Below, piece by piece: positions 35,368 to 43,424 of a stretch of DNA of 54,811 bases. The position numbers were made by a program, and so were the translations under genes. The stretch lies in contig CANGGT010000005.1 of NCBI GenBank assembly GCA_947453375.1, positions 1 to 54,811 on the forward strand, given 5' to 3'. Each line of letters opens with the position of its first letter. The first letter of the stretch is position 1. The stretch is from Planctomycetaceae bacterium. Lineage in GTDB: Bacteria; Planctomycetota; Planctomycetia; Pirellulales; UBA1268. Under the pieces are notes generated by a model. It saw only the letters and a program-made list of their open reading frames with translations, did no database searches and was not told the DNA's origin.

Positions 35368-36762
35368 TCAGACTGCCGTGAGATCGAATGACTCGCCGAT
35401 TGCGGGGATGGTCGCTTCCCAGCCGAGCGTCTTTTTCAGATGGTCTGCCATCCCCCGGGCTGCCGGGGGCTCCCCGTGAACGAGGAACACGCGCCGCGGG
35501 GCGGCCATGCTTCCGAGCCAGCGGGCGATCTCGCGACGGTCGCCATGGCCGGAGAGGGCGTCGACGCGGCGGACGGCCGCCCGAACCGGGATGTCGCGGC
35601 CGTGGATCTTGAGAAACTCGGCACCTTCGATGAGCGTTCGCCCGCGGGTTCCCGCCGCCTGGAAGCCGGCGACGAGCACCGTCGTGCGGGGGTCGGGGAG
35701 CCGGCGGGCAAGGTGATGGAGGATGCGACCGCCGTTCATCATGCCACTGGAGGCGATCACGATCCCGGCGCCTTCGTGGGTATTGATCGCCTTCGATTCC
35801 TCGGCGGTTCGCGCCATCCGCACCCAGGGGGAGGCAAGCGAATCGGAGACTCCCTGCATCCTCGCCTCGGTGAAATCGTGTTCATTGACGTGGCGGCGGA
35901 ACACCTCGGTCGCCTCGACGGCCATCGGCGAATCGATCCAAACGGGAATCTCGGGGAGACGGCCGGCCGCCATGAGCGTGCGGAGGAGATAGACCAGTTG
36001 CTGGCAGCGGCCGATGGCGAAGGAGGCCACGAGCATCATGCCGCCGCGGTGAATCGCCTCCTTCGTCACGGCCTCGAGTTCGTCGAGGGGCCGGCTTAGC
36101 GGATGATCGCGATCGCCGTACGTGCTCTCGCAGACCAGCACGTCACACGGAGGAGGCGGGACAGGATCGTTGTAGAGCGGGGCGTCGTAGCGGCCGATGT
36201 CGCCCGAGAACAGGCAGCGGAGCGGCGAGGGAACGCGATCGAGTTCCATTTCCACGAACGAGCTTCCGAGCATGTGGCCGGCGTCGTGGAAGCGGGCGCG
36301 GATGCCCTTGGCGGGGGAGAACCAACTCTCCCGGTCGAGGGGCTTCACGAGCCGGAGCGTCTGCTCGACATCCCGCTCGTCATAGAGCGGGAGTGCGGGG
36401 CTGTGTTTCGAGTAGCCCTTGCGGTTGGCGTAGGCCGCATCCTCGTCCTGGCACTTCGCCGAATCGTAGAGGAGGAGTCCGAGGAGGTCGGCGGTGGCCC
36501 GGGAGGTGAGGATCGGCCCCCGGAATCCATCCCGCGTCAGCCGCGGCAACCAGCCGGAATGATCGATGTGCCCGTGGGTAAGGATGACGGCCTCGATCGA
36601 AGAGGGCGGAACAGGAAAGCGTTCCCAATTCCGTTCGCGGAGGCGCTTCTCCCCTTGGAACAGCCCGCAGTCGACGAGGATCCTCTTCCCCTCGTGTTCG
36701 AGCAGATGTCGGGAGCCGGAGACGGTTCCCGCGGCCCCGAGGCAACGCAGCGTTGTCATCAA
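35368..36762 (-). CDS. MBL-fold/beta-CASP RNA-processing-type metallohydrolase
   Basis: A 464-residue protein with the metallo-beta-lactamase zinc motif LTHGHIDHSGWLPRL (about residues 61-75), further zinc ligands in HDAGHMLGSSFVEME (about 160-174) and CLFSGDIGRYDAPL (about 184-197). A beta-CASP domain follows, and the C-terminal RNA-specificity segment includes DALSGHGDRREIARW and VFLVHGEPPAARGMADHL. This architecture matches bacterial YSH1/CPSF73-like proteins rather than RNase J, which is longer. It is predicted to be a cytosolic RNA endo- or exonuclease. The start ATG at 36762 places the first strand (TLRCLGAAGTVSGSRHLL) at the N-terminus as expected. Confidence 0.92.
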   Translation of the reverse strand: MMTTLRCLGAAGTVSGSRHLLEHEGKRILVDCGLFQGEKRLRERNWERFPVPPSSIEAVILTHGHIDHSGWLPRLTRDGFRGPILTSRATADLLGLLLYDSAKCQDEDAAYANRKGYSKHSPALPLYDERDVEQTLRLVKPLDRESWFSPAKGIRARFHDAGHMLGSSFVEMELDRVPSPLRCLFSGDIGRYDAPLYNDPVPPPPCDVLVCESTYGDRDHPLSRPLDELEAVTKEAIHRGGMMLVASFAIGRCQQLVYLLRTLMAAGRLPEIPVWIDSPMAVEATEVFRRHVNEHDFTEARMQGVSDSLASPWVRMARTAEESKAINTHEGAGIVIASSGMMNGGRILHHLARRLPDPRTTVLVAGFQAAGTRGRTLIEGAEFLKIHGRDIPVRAAVRRVDALSGHGDRREIARWLGSMAAPRRVFLVHGEPPAARGMADHLKKTLGWEATIPAIGESFDLTAV

Positions 36763-36839
36763 GCGGAATCCTTGTTCGCAGGCTGTGGAGAGAACGCCTC
36801 GAGCGGACCGTGGCCTCGATTGACCCGGTCGACGAAACG

Positions 36840-37562
36840 TCAGCGGGGCAGGCTCCGGGTTGTTCCCGCCAGCACGATCTCCCCCGGTGTGATCTGCACA
36901 CCCCCGAGATGGTACTCGGAGGGCTCGCCCGATGTCGTCTTTGTCCGACCGGGCAACTGCACGAGGAGCACCGGGCCGCCGTCGAGGAGACGGATTTCCG
37001 TCGCTGCACCAGCCCCCTCCGCCCGCGCGGCGATGGCCCGCAACACCGTCCCCGGAGGGATCGGAACCGCGCCGAGCCCGGCGGAATCGACCCCGACCGC
37101 GAGGAGGTTATCGGTGCGGACGGTGACATCGAGGATCGCCCAGAGCCGCGCGGAGAGCGGGCCATAGCTGACGGTCGCCGAGCACGCCGCACGGCGATCG
37201 AGAAACCGGACCTGGGGCGAGGAGATGCCGCCGGCGAGGAGCCCGGGGGCATGGCGGGGGAGGTCGATCGCGAGCCAAGCGTTCGCCTCGGTCTCGGTGA
37301 ACGCTTCACCCCAGTCGCCCGGTCGGTCGAGGCCCGCGACGAGGGATGATGCCTTCGACATCATCCTCCCGGCGGCCCGCTCCCCCTCCGGGCCGGAGGG
37401 CACGGCCCCGCGGATGCCGACAGGGCTGACACGGAGCAGGGAGTAGCTTGCCGCGAGCAAGCCGAGGAGCAGCAACCCGGCGGCAGCGGGACGGCGTAAC
37501 CAACGCCGTCCCGCGCCACCGGCCTGTCGTGGTGTGCCGGGCTCACCGGGGGTGGGGGTCAT
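36840..37562 (-). CDS. Membrane-anchored protein of unknown function
   Basis: A 240-residue protein with a single N-terminal TM (about residues 23-42, AAAGLLLLGLLAASYSLL) preceded by Arg residues, so the rest should be periplasmic. The outer part contains the motif FTETEANAWLAIDLPRHAPG (about 95-114) and a beta-rich region with a repeated Val/Leu alternation. The motif resembles planctomycete anchored proteins of unknown role, but I cannot name a family. It follows csrA by 40 bp on the same strand and is probably in its transcript. The start at 37562 gives the normal charged N-terminus; the longer open frame overlaps csrA. Confidence 0.65.
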   Translation of the reverse strand: MTPTPGEPGTPRQAGGAGRRWLRRPAAAGLLLLGLLAASYSLLRVSPVGIRGAVPSGPEGERAAGRMMSKASSLVAGLDRPGDWGEAFTETEANAWLAIDLPRHAPGLLAGGISSPQVRFLDRRAACSATVSYGPLSARLWAILDVTVRTDNLLAVGVDSAGLGAVPIPPGTVLRAIAARAEGAGAATEIRLLDGGPVLLVQLPGRTKTTSGEPSEYHLGGVQITPGEIVLAGTTRSLPR

Positions 37563-37602
37563 CTGCGATGGTCTCCCGGTGCCCCTCGAACATTGGCCTC
37601 CA

Positions 37603-37836
37603 TCAGCCCGCCGTCGCCAGTCGCAACTCGATGACCCGTTCCGCTCCCGCCGGTTCGTGGGCGACGGCGATCTCGGTTTGGATTCCACACGGGTGGAGTT
37701 CGTCGCGGAGGACGCGGACATCGGCAGGGGCTTCGATCCCGATCCGCACCTTGTCGCCACTCACCCGGACGATGGTCACGATGACCGAATCACCGACTCG
37801 AATCCGTTCGTTCTGCTTCCGTGAAAGAACCAGCAT
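37603..37836 (-). CDS. csrA: CsrA/RsmA translational regulator
   Basis: A 77-residue CsrA. It opens with MLVLSRKQNERIRVGDSVIVTIV and has the conserved KVRIGIEAP strand and the VLRDEL region that includes part of the RNA-binding face. It acts as a homodimer binding GGA motifs in mRNA leaders. The C-terminus is about 15 residues longer than in E. coli. A full sigma70-type promoter lies upstream at 37876-37905 (minus strand), and the Shine-Dalgarno region contains two GGA trinucleotides, which is consistent with autoregulation. No flagellar or fliW genes are near, unlike many csrA loci. Confidence 0.96.
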   Translation of the reverse strand: MLVLSRKQNERIRVGDSVIVTIVRVSGDKVRIGIEAPADVRVLRDELHPCGIQTEIAVAHEPAGAERVIELRLATAG

Positions 37837-37842
37837 GGGAGA

Positions 37843-37851
37843 CTCCGTTCC
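37843..37851 (-). promoter_or_regulatory. csrA ribosome binding site with two GGA motifs
   Basis: On the minus strand the sequence is GGAACGGAG, 6 bases before the csrA ATG. GGA is the core CsrA recognition element, so the protein could occlude its own Shine-Dalgarno, as known for csrA in E. coli. Confidence 0.55.
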
Positions 37852-37875
37852 TGGGCTGTTGGGTGTAATGAAGCG

Positions 37876-37905
37876 ACTCTACAAGTGTCACTGTACGCCT
37901 GTCAA
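37876..37905 (-). promoter_or_regulatory. Sigma70-type promoter of csrA
   Basis: Minus-strand TTGACA (37905-37900) and TAGAGT (37881-37876) are spaced by 18 bases. The -35 is a perfect consensus. Transcription would begin near 37869, giving a leader of about 33 nt to the ATG at 37836. This is the clearest promoter in the window. Confidence 0.75.
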
Positions 37906-38100
37906 CCACCTCGCCCCGGCGCCGTCGCCGCCTGCCGTCGTGGTCGGCTGGGCGGGGTGGTTTTCGTGGAATGGGCAATTTGTGCGGTACAGGGAACATC
38001 GTCCGGCCGCGTCGACTTTCTTGGGTGCGACTGGCGCGGCGACAGATGGCGCCTGTTGTGCCGTGCGGGGGGGCTGGCAGCGGTCGGCGTGACGAAGGGC

Positions 38101-38126
38101 GCCGCTTGCGGCCGGTGGCAAGCGGC
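38101..38126 (-). terminator. Hairpin after the 38200-39120 gene
   Basis: GCCGCTTGC and GCAAGCGGC pair perfectly over 9 bp with an 8-nt loop, about 75 bases past the upstream gene's stop on the minus strand and well before the csrA promoter. There is no U-tract. Confidence 0.45.
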
Positions 38127-38199
38127 GGTGGCGCCATCGAGCAAGGGCCCCAAGAGCGCGGCGATCCCGAATCCGGGGATCAGCGGGAAGCCCGCGGAA

Positions 38200-39120
38200 T
38201 CAACGGCGTTTCGTGGCCGATGGTTCGGCGGCGATCGGGCCGTCCCCCTCACCGCGGCCGGCGTAGGTGGCCAGATCGACCGGGGCCGCGACCGCCATCC
38301 GCTCCTCGGCCGCAGCCACCCGTTTGTGGTCGGCGCTGAGCCACGATTCGAGCACCTTGTGTTCCGACCGCAACACGTTCGGCCGCCGTCCGAGCTTGGC
38401 CATCCGGGATTCGATCTCGAGGCGGACCGCAACCGGGACGCCTCCCGCGGCCGCGACGCGTCGGTTGATGGCGATCCTCGGGAATGGGGGGAGCCCGCCG
38501 GGGTGGACGAGAGCCTTGACGAGGAGGGCCGCATCGGCGAATCGCTGGTATTCCTCGGGAAGAGCCCCATGGTCGGCCTCTTCGAAGGTCACTTCGTAGC
38601 GAACCCTGGGGCCGGTGAGGGTGATCTTCGTGGCAGTCTCCTCCATGCCGTTGCTGAAGTCGGGGCCACCTGCCCAACGCATGAGAGGATCGTCCGACTT
38701 CCGCGCCCACGTGCCGAGCGACGCGCGGAGGCGTTCGAGTTGGAGGTGGTCGATCTGCGTTTTCACATGGCGCGCAGGATCGACGAGAATGATCCGTTCC
38801 CGAGCAGGGTCATGGAGCACGAACTCCGCCGGTTCGTCCGGCCCGGCGTCGTCCTTGTCCTTCTCCTTGGAGAGGGTCTCGAGGAAGTCCCAGGCGATGC
38901 CATCCCGGAACAGGCTCAGGCTGCGGGCGACGGGGGCTTCGTCATCATCGGCGAAGATCTCCGTCTCAACGCGCAACAGCACGCCATCTCCGGCTGCCGA
39001 TCGCCCCGCTCCGATCACGCACCCGACGATGACCAGGAGCCCGGCCAGCCGTCCTGCGAACCGGTCGCAGGGCAGCGTCACTTGACGTTCGGTCTTCAGG
39101 GAGGGGCTCGGGGCACGCAT
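38200..39120 (-). CDS. Secreted protein of unknown function
   Basis: A 306-residue protein. The ATG at 39120 gives a signal peptide with the hydrophobic core LAGLLVIVGCVIGAG and likely cleavage after SAAG. The mature part has mixed alpha/beta composition with an acidic Lys-rich loop (KEKDKDDAGPDEP, about residues 82-94) and charged helices. It is a planctomycete-style exported protein that I do not recognise. The C-terminal 15 residues are Gly/Asp/Ala-rich and probably disordered. Neighbours on the same strand are the CotH-like gene upstream and csrA downstream; neither suggests a function. Confidence 0.7.
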   Translation of the reverse strand: MRAPSPSLKTERQVTLPCDRFAGRLAGLLVIVGCVIGAGRSAAGDGVLLRVETEIFADDDEAPVARSLSLFRDGIAWDFLETLSKEKDKDDAGPDEPAEFVLHDPARERIILVDPARHVKTQIDHLQLERLRASLGTWARKSDDPLMRWAGGPDFSNGMEETATKITLTGPRVRYEVTFEEADHGALPEEYQRFADAALLVKALVHPGGLPPFPRIAINRRVAAAGGVPVAVRLEIESRMAKLGRRPNVLRSEHKVLESWLSADHKRVAAAEERMAVAAPVDLATYAGRGEGDGPIAAEPSATKRR

Positions 39121-39225
39121 CGATTCGACTCCTGAGGGGATCTCGGGGCGAGGACGATAGCAGGCGGGCCCTTCCCTCAACAGCCTGGCTTTTTCCCCCT
39201 TCGGCCCCTCAAAACCCCTGCTTTG

Positions 39226-39259
39226 CCGGTGGCAAGGCGATCGATTGCCTTGTCACCGG
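39226..39259 (-). terminator. Terminator-like hairpin after the CotH-like gene
   Basis: CCGGTGGCAAGGC (39226-39238) pairs with GCCTTGTCACCGG (39247-39259), 13 bp with one G-U wobble and an 8-nt loop. On the minus strand it begins 3 bases after the CotH-like stop; a short GTTTT lies about 10 bases beyond the stem. Confidence 0.6.
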
Positions 39260-39262
39260 GCA

Positions 39263-41104
39263 TCAGCGGGACGGCGCCGCTTCGGCCGCGTCGGGCTTCT
39301 TCATCGGAGCCTGGTTCATGAGCCCTCCCTGCGTCTTTGTGATCTCGAGGGAGAAGGTACCGCCGAGCCGCTCCCCCGGGACCAAGCCCCGTTCGGCTGG
39401 GGTGAACGTGCCGGAGATCGAACGCATCGGCATCAGGCCTGGGATGCCGAAGCCGGAGGTGCCCTCCGTGACCATCCCGTTGACGGGGAGCGAACCGTCG
39501 GTGTCGCGCACCCGTCGCCGATCGAGGAACAGGTTGAGGGCCAGCGGCTTGCCATCGTCGGCCCGCTTCCCCGAGATCACGACACTCACCGGCGATTCGC
39601 CGGAGGGGCCGGGTGTCGCGGGGGGGGGAGGCGACTGGCCGGCCTCTGTGGGGCGCTCGGGACCGCGACGGGGGCTGCCGCCACCGAAACCGGGGAACAT
39701 GAAGGTCGATACCGAGGCTTCCACATCGGCGAGGACGATCGGCTCGCCACCGAGGATCAGGCTCAAATCGACCTCTGCCGGGGGAACGTCGTCGACGGCA
39801 CCTTCGCGGTAGGTGGCCGTGAACGAACCGGTCGCCGTCCCGAGTGGCTCGCTCGTCATCGGCCGCCGCCACGTCGACGGCGCCTCGGCGGGCCAGGTCT
39901 CGAAGGCCTGCGTGAGTTCCCCACGGCGCCGACGGATGTAGTCCCGGATCGCTTCCATCGCCTTCGGGGCACCGGTCTGTCGGCCCCCGAGCACGGGCGT
40001 GAGGAGGTGCTCGAGGCGATCGACCTCGGCGAGCAGATCGTCCTCGTGCCACACCTCGTCGAGGACGCGCTCGAGCGTCCCACGATAGCGGTCGGCCATG
40101 CCGGGGGTGAAGTAAAGACGGTTGGGGAGGGCCGCCTGAGCGGCGACCGGTGGGGCGGTGCGGCGAGGGGCGAACGGGCCGCCGAAACCGGGGGCCAGGC
40201 CGGCCGCAGCGTCGGCGCCCCAGGGGATGAAGCGGAACAGACCATCGGAAGGCGTGGCGTAGACGAAGTAGTTGTTCTGGTTGGCGGTGTAGCCGTCCCA
40301 GATGTTGAGGAGCGACTCGACCGCCCAGAAGGTGAAGAAGTCGTCGAGATCGACGAGGCTCCCGAGTCGCTCCACGTCGAGTGGATCGGGGGATGCCAGG
40401 AGCGTGGCAAGCGCCTCGAGCCGGTCCCGGTCTCCGGGCTTGTTGGCCCCCTGGACCTCGAGCCGGGCGAGCGATTCGGGAACGATGTCGGTGATCGTTC
40501 CCTCGATGAGCATCCCGCTGCCATCTCCGAACGACCGGCGGAGGAACGGCTTACGGATCGACTCGACGTTCGAATAGACGCCGAGCGGCTCGTCGTTGAC
40601 GGTGACGGTCGCGAAGCCGACGCGTGGCGCCGCCAGGCCCGCCGCACGGAACACGGAATAGGCCAGCGACTGGCTGATGAGGGAGGTGTCCTGTTTGTTG
40701 TTGTTGAGCGTCAGTCGTCCCAGCCCTTCGACCGGCTCCTGGTCAACGAAACGGTTGAAGTCGACGAGCAACGAAGGATTGGTGCTGTCGAGTGATCCCA
40801 GCAGCCCCTTCTTGCGGATGCCGACGGAGCCGACCGGCACGCCATCGATGACGATGTCGGCCCGGCGCCAGGTGAAGGGCCTCGAGAGGTCGCCGCGCAA
40901 CACCTCGCCCATGTCGCGCGATTCGTTGCGAAGGGCTTCCCAGTCGTCGGCAGGGAGCGAGATCGAGATCGCGATCACGCGAGTGTCGTCGAGGATTCGC
41001 TCGTCGGAGAGCCCCGTCGGCTCCGCCGCGGTCGCCGCCACTGTCGCCAGGGACCAGACGGCGATCGCGACCAGGCGGATGGCGAGAAGATTGGTAGATG
41101 GCAT
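39263..41104 (-). CDS. CotH-family kinase-like secreted protein
   Basis: A 613-residue protein with a signal peptide (LVAIAVWSLATVAATAAE); the ATG at 41104 is preferred over the one at 41119. The CotH kinase core is at about residues 40-400: the GLGRLTLNNNKQDTSLISQS block (about 128-147), APRVGFATVTVNDEPLGVYS (about 160-179) and RFIPWGADAAAG (about 294-305), which corresponds to the PWDxD metal-binding region with the first Asp replaced by Gly but the last Asp kept. The C-terminal 200 residues are a Pro/Gly-rich linker and beta-rich segments. Spore-forming Bacillus CotH phosphorylates coat proteins; this organism is unlikely to sporulate, and CotH-like proteins are widespread in Planctomycetes with unknown targets. 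Confidence in the fold is good, in activity moderate. Confidence 0.82.
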   Translation of the reverse strand: MPSTNLLAIRLVAIAVWSLATVAATAAEPTGLSDERILDDTRVIAISISLPADDWEALRNESRDMGEVLRGDLSRPFTWRRADIVIDGVPVGSVGIRKKGLLGSLDSTNPSLLVDFNRFVDQEPVEGLGRLTLNNNKQDTSLISQSLAYSVFRAAGLAAPRVGFATVTVNDEPLGVYSNVESIRKPFLRRSFGDGSGMLIEGTITDIVPESLARLEVQGANKPGDRDRLEALATLLASPDPLDVERLGSLVDLDDFFTFWAVESLLNIWDGYTANQNNYFVYATPSDGLFRFIPWGADAAAGLAPGFGGPFAPRRTAPPVAAQAALPNRLYFTPGMADRYRGTLERVLDEVWHEDDLLAEVDRLEHLLTPVLGGRQTGAPKAMEAIRDYIRRRRGELTQAFETWPAEAPSTWRRPMTSEPLGTATGSFTATYREGAVDDVPPAEVDLSLILGGEPIVLADVEASVSTFMFPGFGGGSPRRGPERPTEAGQSPPPPATPGPSGESPVSVVISGKRADDGKPLALNLFLDRRRVRDTDGSLPVNGMVTEGTSGFGIPGLMPMRSISGTFTPAERGLVPGERLGGTFSLEITKTQGGLMNQAPMKKPDAAEAAPSR

Positions 41105-41164
41105 CGCGGGGCCTCTCACGGACGTCGGGGATTCGGGGACGCCGCTCGATGCGGCCGGAGTGCT

Positions 41165-43129
41165 TCAAGCAGATGCGATCGGCAGGAGGCGGACCGGCGT
41201 GTCATGGTAGATCGCACAGCCGCCGGCGTCGGTCTCCTCGCCGCGGATCAGGGCGTTGGCACAGCGTCCTGCGCTCAGCCATCCCCCCTTCTCCATGAGC
41301 ACGACATCGGCCCGTTGCCGCGGATCGAGCTTCAATTGAACGACGATCTCAGCGACCTCCGACTCGAGTCTCGCAAGGGCCCCGTCGGCGAAGCCCGCTG
41401 CCGCCGAGGGGTGAACCGTGGCGGTGGCGGGGCCCTCTTGCTGCGACGGGAGCCACTGCGATCCCTGCGCCCGTTCGGTGGCCAGTGCCATGAGCAGCAG
41501 TGGCCGCAGCGGCGTCCCCCGCGGGGGATCGACGGCGACGTCGTGAACGAGATTCACCTTGCCGGTGGCGGTGGGGAAGACGCGGTCGGGGTACATGAGG
41601 GTTGGGGCGAGGGGATTTCGGACCGGGCCGCGACGGAGGTCGTCGAGCGACGCTCCCCGATCGGCCACCTTCGCCAGGACACGCCGTTTCCAGCCGTCGG
41701 CGTCCGCGGAGAACGCCTCGCCGAGGCCGGTTCTCCGCGCCAACTCCCCGATGATTTCCAGATCGCTCTTCACGGCGGGGGGCGGGGGGACGACCGGGCG
41801 CGATTCGACGATCCAGTGGTGTCCGTAGGCGCCGAGGAGGTCATCCTCCTCGAGCAAGGTCGTCGTGGGGAGGACGTAATGCGCCAGGCGCGCGGTGTCG
41901 GTGAGGAAGGAATCGACCACGACGGTGAGTTCCCGCCCTGCAAGCGCCTCGGCGACGGTGTGGGATTCCGGGAGCATGGCCACCGGATTGGCGGAGCTGA
42001 TCCAGACGGCCCGGATCGGAGGATCACGGGCCTCGAGGATCGCGCGGCCCAGACACGCCTCGGGGATGAGGCGGGGAGCCACCTCCTCGCGGCGAGCAAA
42101 CGACAGATCGAAGGCTCCGCGGCGCTTCGTGTAATACGACACGCCGCCGCCAGGGACCCCGATGTTCCCAGAGACGGCCCCCAGCGCGTCGAGAACGCGG
42201 ACGGCGGCCGAGCCATGCCTCCGCCGCTGCAGGCCCCAGCCGATGTGGAGCGCTGCGGGGCGGACGGCGTAGGCGTCGGCGAGGGCCACGAGCGCCTTGA
42301 GGGGTACCCCGGCGAGATCGGCCCATGCCTCGACGCTGCGGGAGTGCGTCAGAGCGAGAAAAGAGTCGAAGTGGTCGCAGTAATCCCCGGCGCCGGGATC
42401 GGCCGTGCCAGCTTCGAACATCCGCCGGGCCACTCCGAGGGCCAGCGCGATGTCGCCCCCCGGCCGCGGCTGCACGAACAGATCGCACATCGCCGCGGTC
42501 TTGTGGAACACCGGATCGACGGAGACGAGCGTCGCCCCGCGGGCCCGCGCTTCGAGGAGGACCGGAATGAGGTGCACGCTCGAGACGTGGAGGTTCTTTC
42601 CCCACAGGATGATCGTCCGGGACCGGGCGGGATCGAAAAAGTCGTGGCTATCCTCGTCGCCGAAGTCGGTCATCTGGGCGGCATCGCCGGCGCCGGTGCA
42701 GACATCCCCCGATTTGACGGCGACCGGCCCGAAGCGCTCGAAGAAATAATCGACGACGCCTTTGAGGATCCCCATCGATCCGCCACAGCGGTAGGCGAGG
42801 ATCGCTGCCGGCCCCGATTCCGCCCGGATCGCCATGAGTCGGCCGGCGATGTCGTCGAGGGCTTCGTCCCAGGAAACCGGCACGAACGAGTCGCCGTCGC
42901 GGCGGAGCGGGGTCGTGAGCCGGTCCGGAGCGTACTGACGCTCGAGGAACCGGCTGGTGCGGTGGCAGAGAAAGCCGCGTGTCACCGGATGGTCGGGATC
43001 GCCCGAGAGACGAGTGATCCGCCCGTCGTCGATCGTCGCCACGATCCCGCAGGCGTCGGGGCAATCGCGGTTGCAGGCCGTGAGACGGCGTTCCCGGGCG
43101 GACGAATCCCCGTCAGCAACGTCGTTCAT
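41165..43129 (-). CDS. Molybdopterin-dependent oxidoreductase, catalytic subunit
   Basis: A 654-residue member of the DMSO-reductase/formate-dehydrogenase superfamily. The N-terminal [4Fe-4S] motif is C19-x3-C23-x3-C27-x27-C55 (CNRDCPDACG...LCH), the standard arrangement. A twin-domain molybdopterin-guanine-dinucleotide fold follows (ILAYRCGGSMG, IPVLLEARARGATLVSVDP, SSANPVAMLPES), and the C-terminal molydopterin-dinucleotide-binding domain holds PTATGKVNL. There is no Tat signal, so it is cytosolic. The expected protein ligand position lies in SGDVCTGAGDA, where Cys could bind Mo/W, but this is not certain. It stands alone, without electron-transfer or maturation genes. It begins 17 bases after the 3' end of tRNA-Ser on the same strand. 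Confidence 0.9.
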   Translation of the reverse strand: MNDVADGDSSARERRLTACNRDCPDACGIVATIDDGRITRLSGDPDHPVTRGFLCHRTSRFLERQYAPDRLTTPLRRDGDSFVPVSWDEALDDIAGRLMAIRAESGPAAILAYRCGGSMGILKGVVDYFFERFGPVAVKSGDVCTGAGDAAQMTDFGDEDSHDFFDPARSRTIILWGKNLHVSSVHLIPVLLEARARGATLVSVDPVFHKTAAMCDLFVQPRPGGDIALALGVARRMFEAGTADPGAGDYCDHFDSFLALTHSRSVEAWADLAGVPLKALVALADAYAVRPAALHIGWGLQRRRHGSAAVRVLDALGAVSGNIGVPGGGVSYYTKRRGAFDLSFARREEVAPRLIPEACLGRAILEARDPPIRAVWISSANPVAMLPESHTVAEALAGRELTVVVDSFLTDTARLAHYVLPTTTLLEEDDLLGAYGHHWIVESRPVVPPPPAVKSDLEIIGELARRTGLGEAFSADADGWKRRVLAKVADRGASLDDLRRGPVRNPLAPTLMYPDRVFPTATGKVNLVHDVAVDPPRGTPLRPLLLMALATERAQGSQWLPSQQEGPATATVHPSAAAGFADGALARLESEVAEIVVQLKLDPRQRADVVLMEKGGWLSAGRCANALIRGEETDAGGCAIYHDTPVRLLPIASA

Positions 43130-43146
43130 GCCTGTCTGAAATCCAA

Positions 43147-43236
43147 CGGAGAGGGCGGGATTCGAACCCGCGGTCCAGCTTTTGACCGGACACGTCTTTA
43201 GCAAAGACGCGCATTCGACCGCTCTGCCACCTCTCC
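43147..43236 (-). tRNA. tRNA-Ser (anticodon GCU)
   Basis: Read on the minus strand, the acceptor stem GGAGAGG/CCTCTCC closes a 90-nt class II tRNA. It has a D-arm, an anticodon stem CGTCT/AGACG with loop TTGCTAA (anticodon GCT, reading AGC/AGU), a long variable arm (TGTCCGGTC...GCTGGACC) and a T-arm GCGGGTTCGAATCCCGC. The discriminator is G, as usual for serine tRNAs. CCA is not encoded. Every arm can be paired by eye. Confidence 0.97.
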
Positions 43237-43424
43237 TCACCCAATGACCGCAAAGAGCCCAGCCAGAATGGGCCCGGATGATCACCGGACTCACCTTGCC
43301 GCCGCTCAAGGAGCGAAGTCCACTGGAGGGACCATTGTGGGTCGCGGGACGCTCCTCCGAAACCCCTCCCGTGTGGGGGGTGTCGTCGAAGGGGGCTGGG
43401 GCGGTCACTCGGAGTGCCTGGATC

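Larger units (their letters stand above)
37837..38199. other. Intergenic region upstream of csrA
   Basis: These 363 bases contain the csrA promoter and ribosome binding site, a strong inverted repeat at 38101-38126, and no convincing gene. A hydrophobic stretch readable on the minus strand near 38130-38200 (PLIPGFGIAALLGPLLD) has no start codon of its own outside the neighbouring gene. Confidence 0.5.

Noticed and set aside
37790-38137. A minus-strand frame of 115 codons overlapping csrA's 5' end
   Set aside because: Arg/Pro/Ser-rich, covers the csrA promoter and ribosome binding site, and lacks its own site.
43340-43400. An imperfect C-run/G-run inverted repeat before the M28 gene
   Set aside because: The pairing depends on homopolymer runs and is not better than expected in this base composition.
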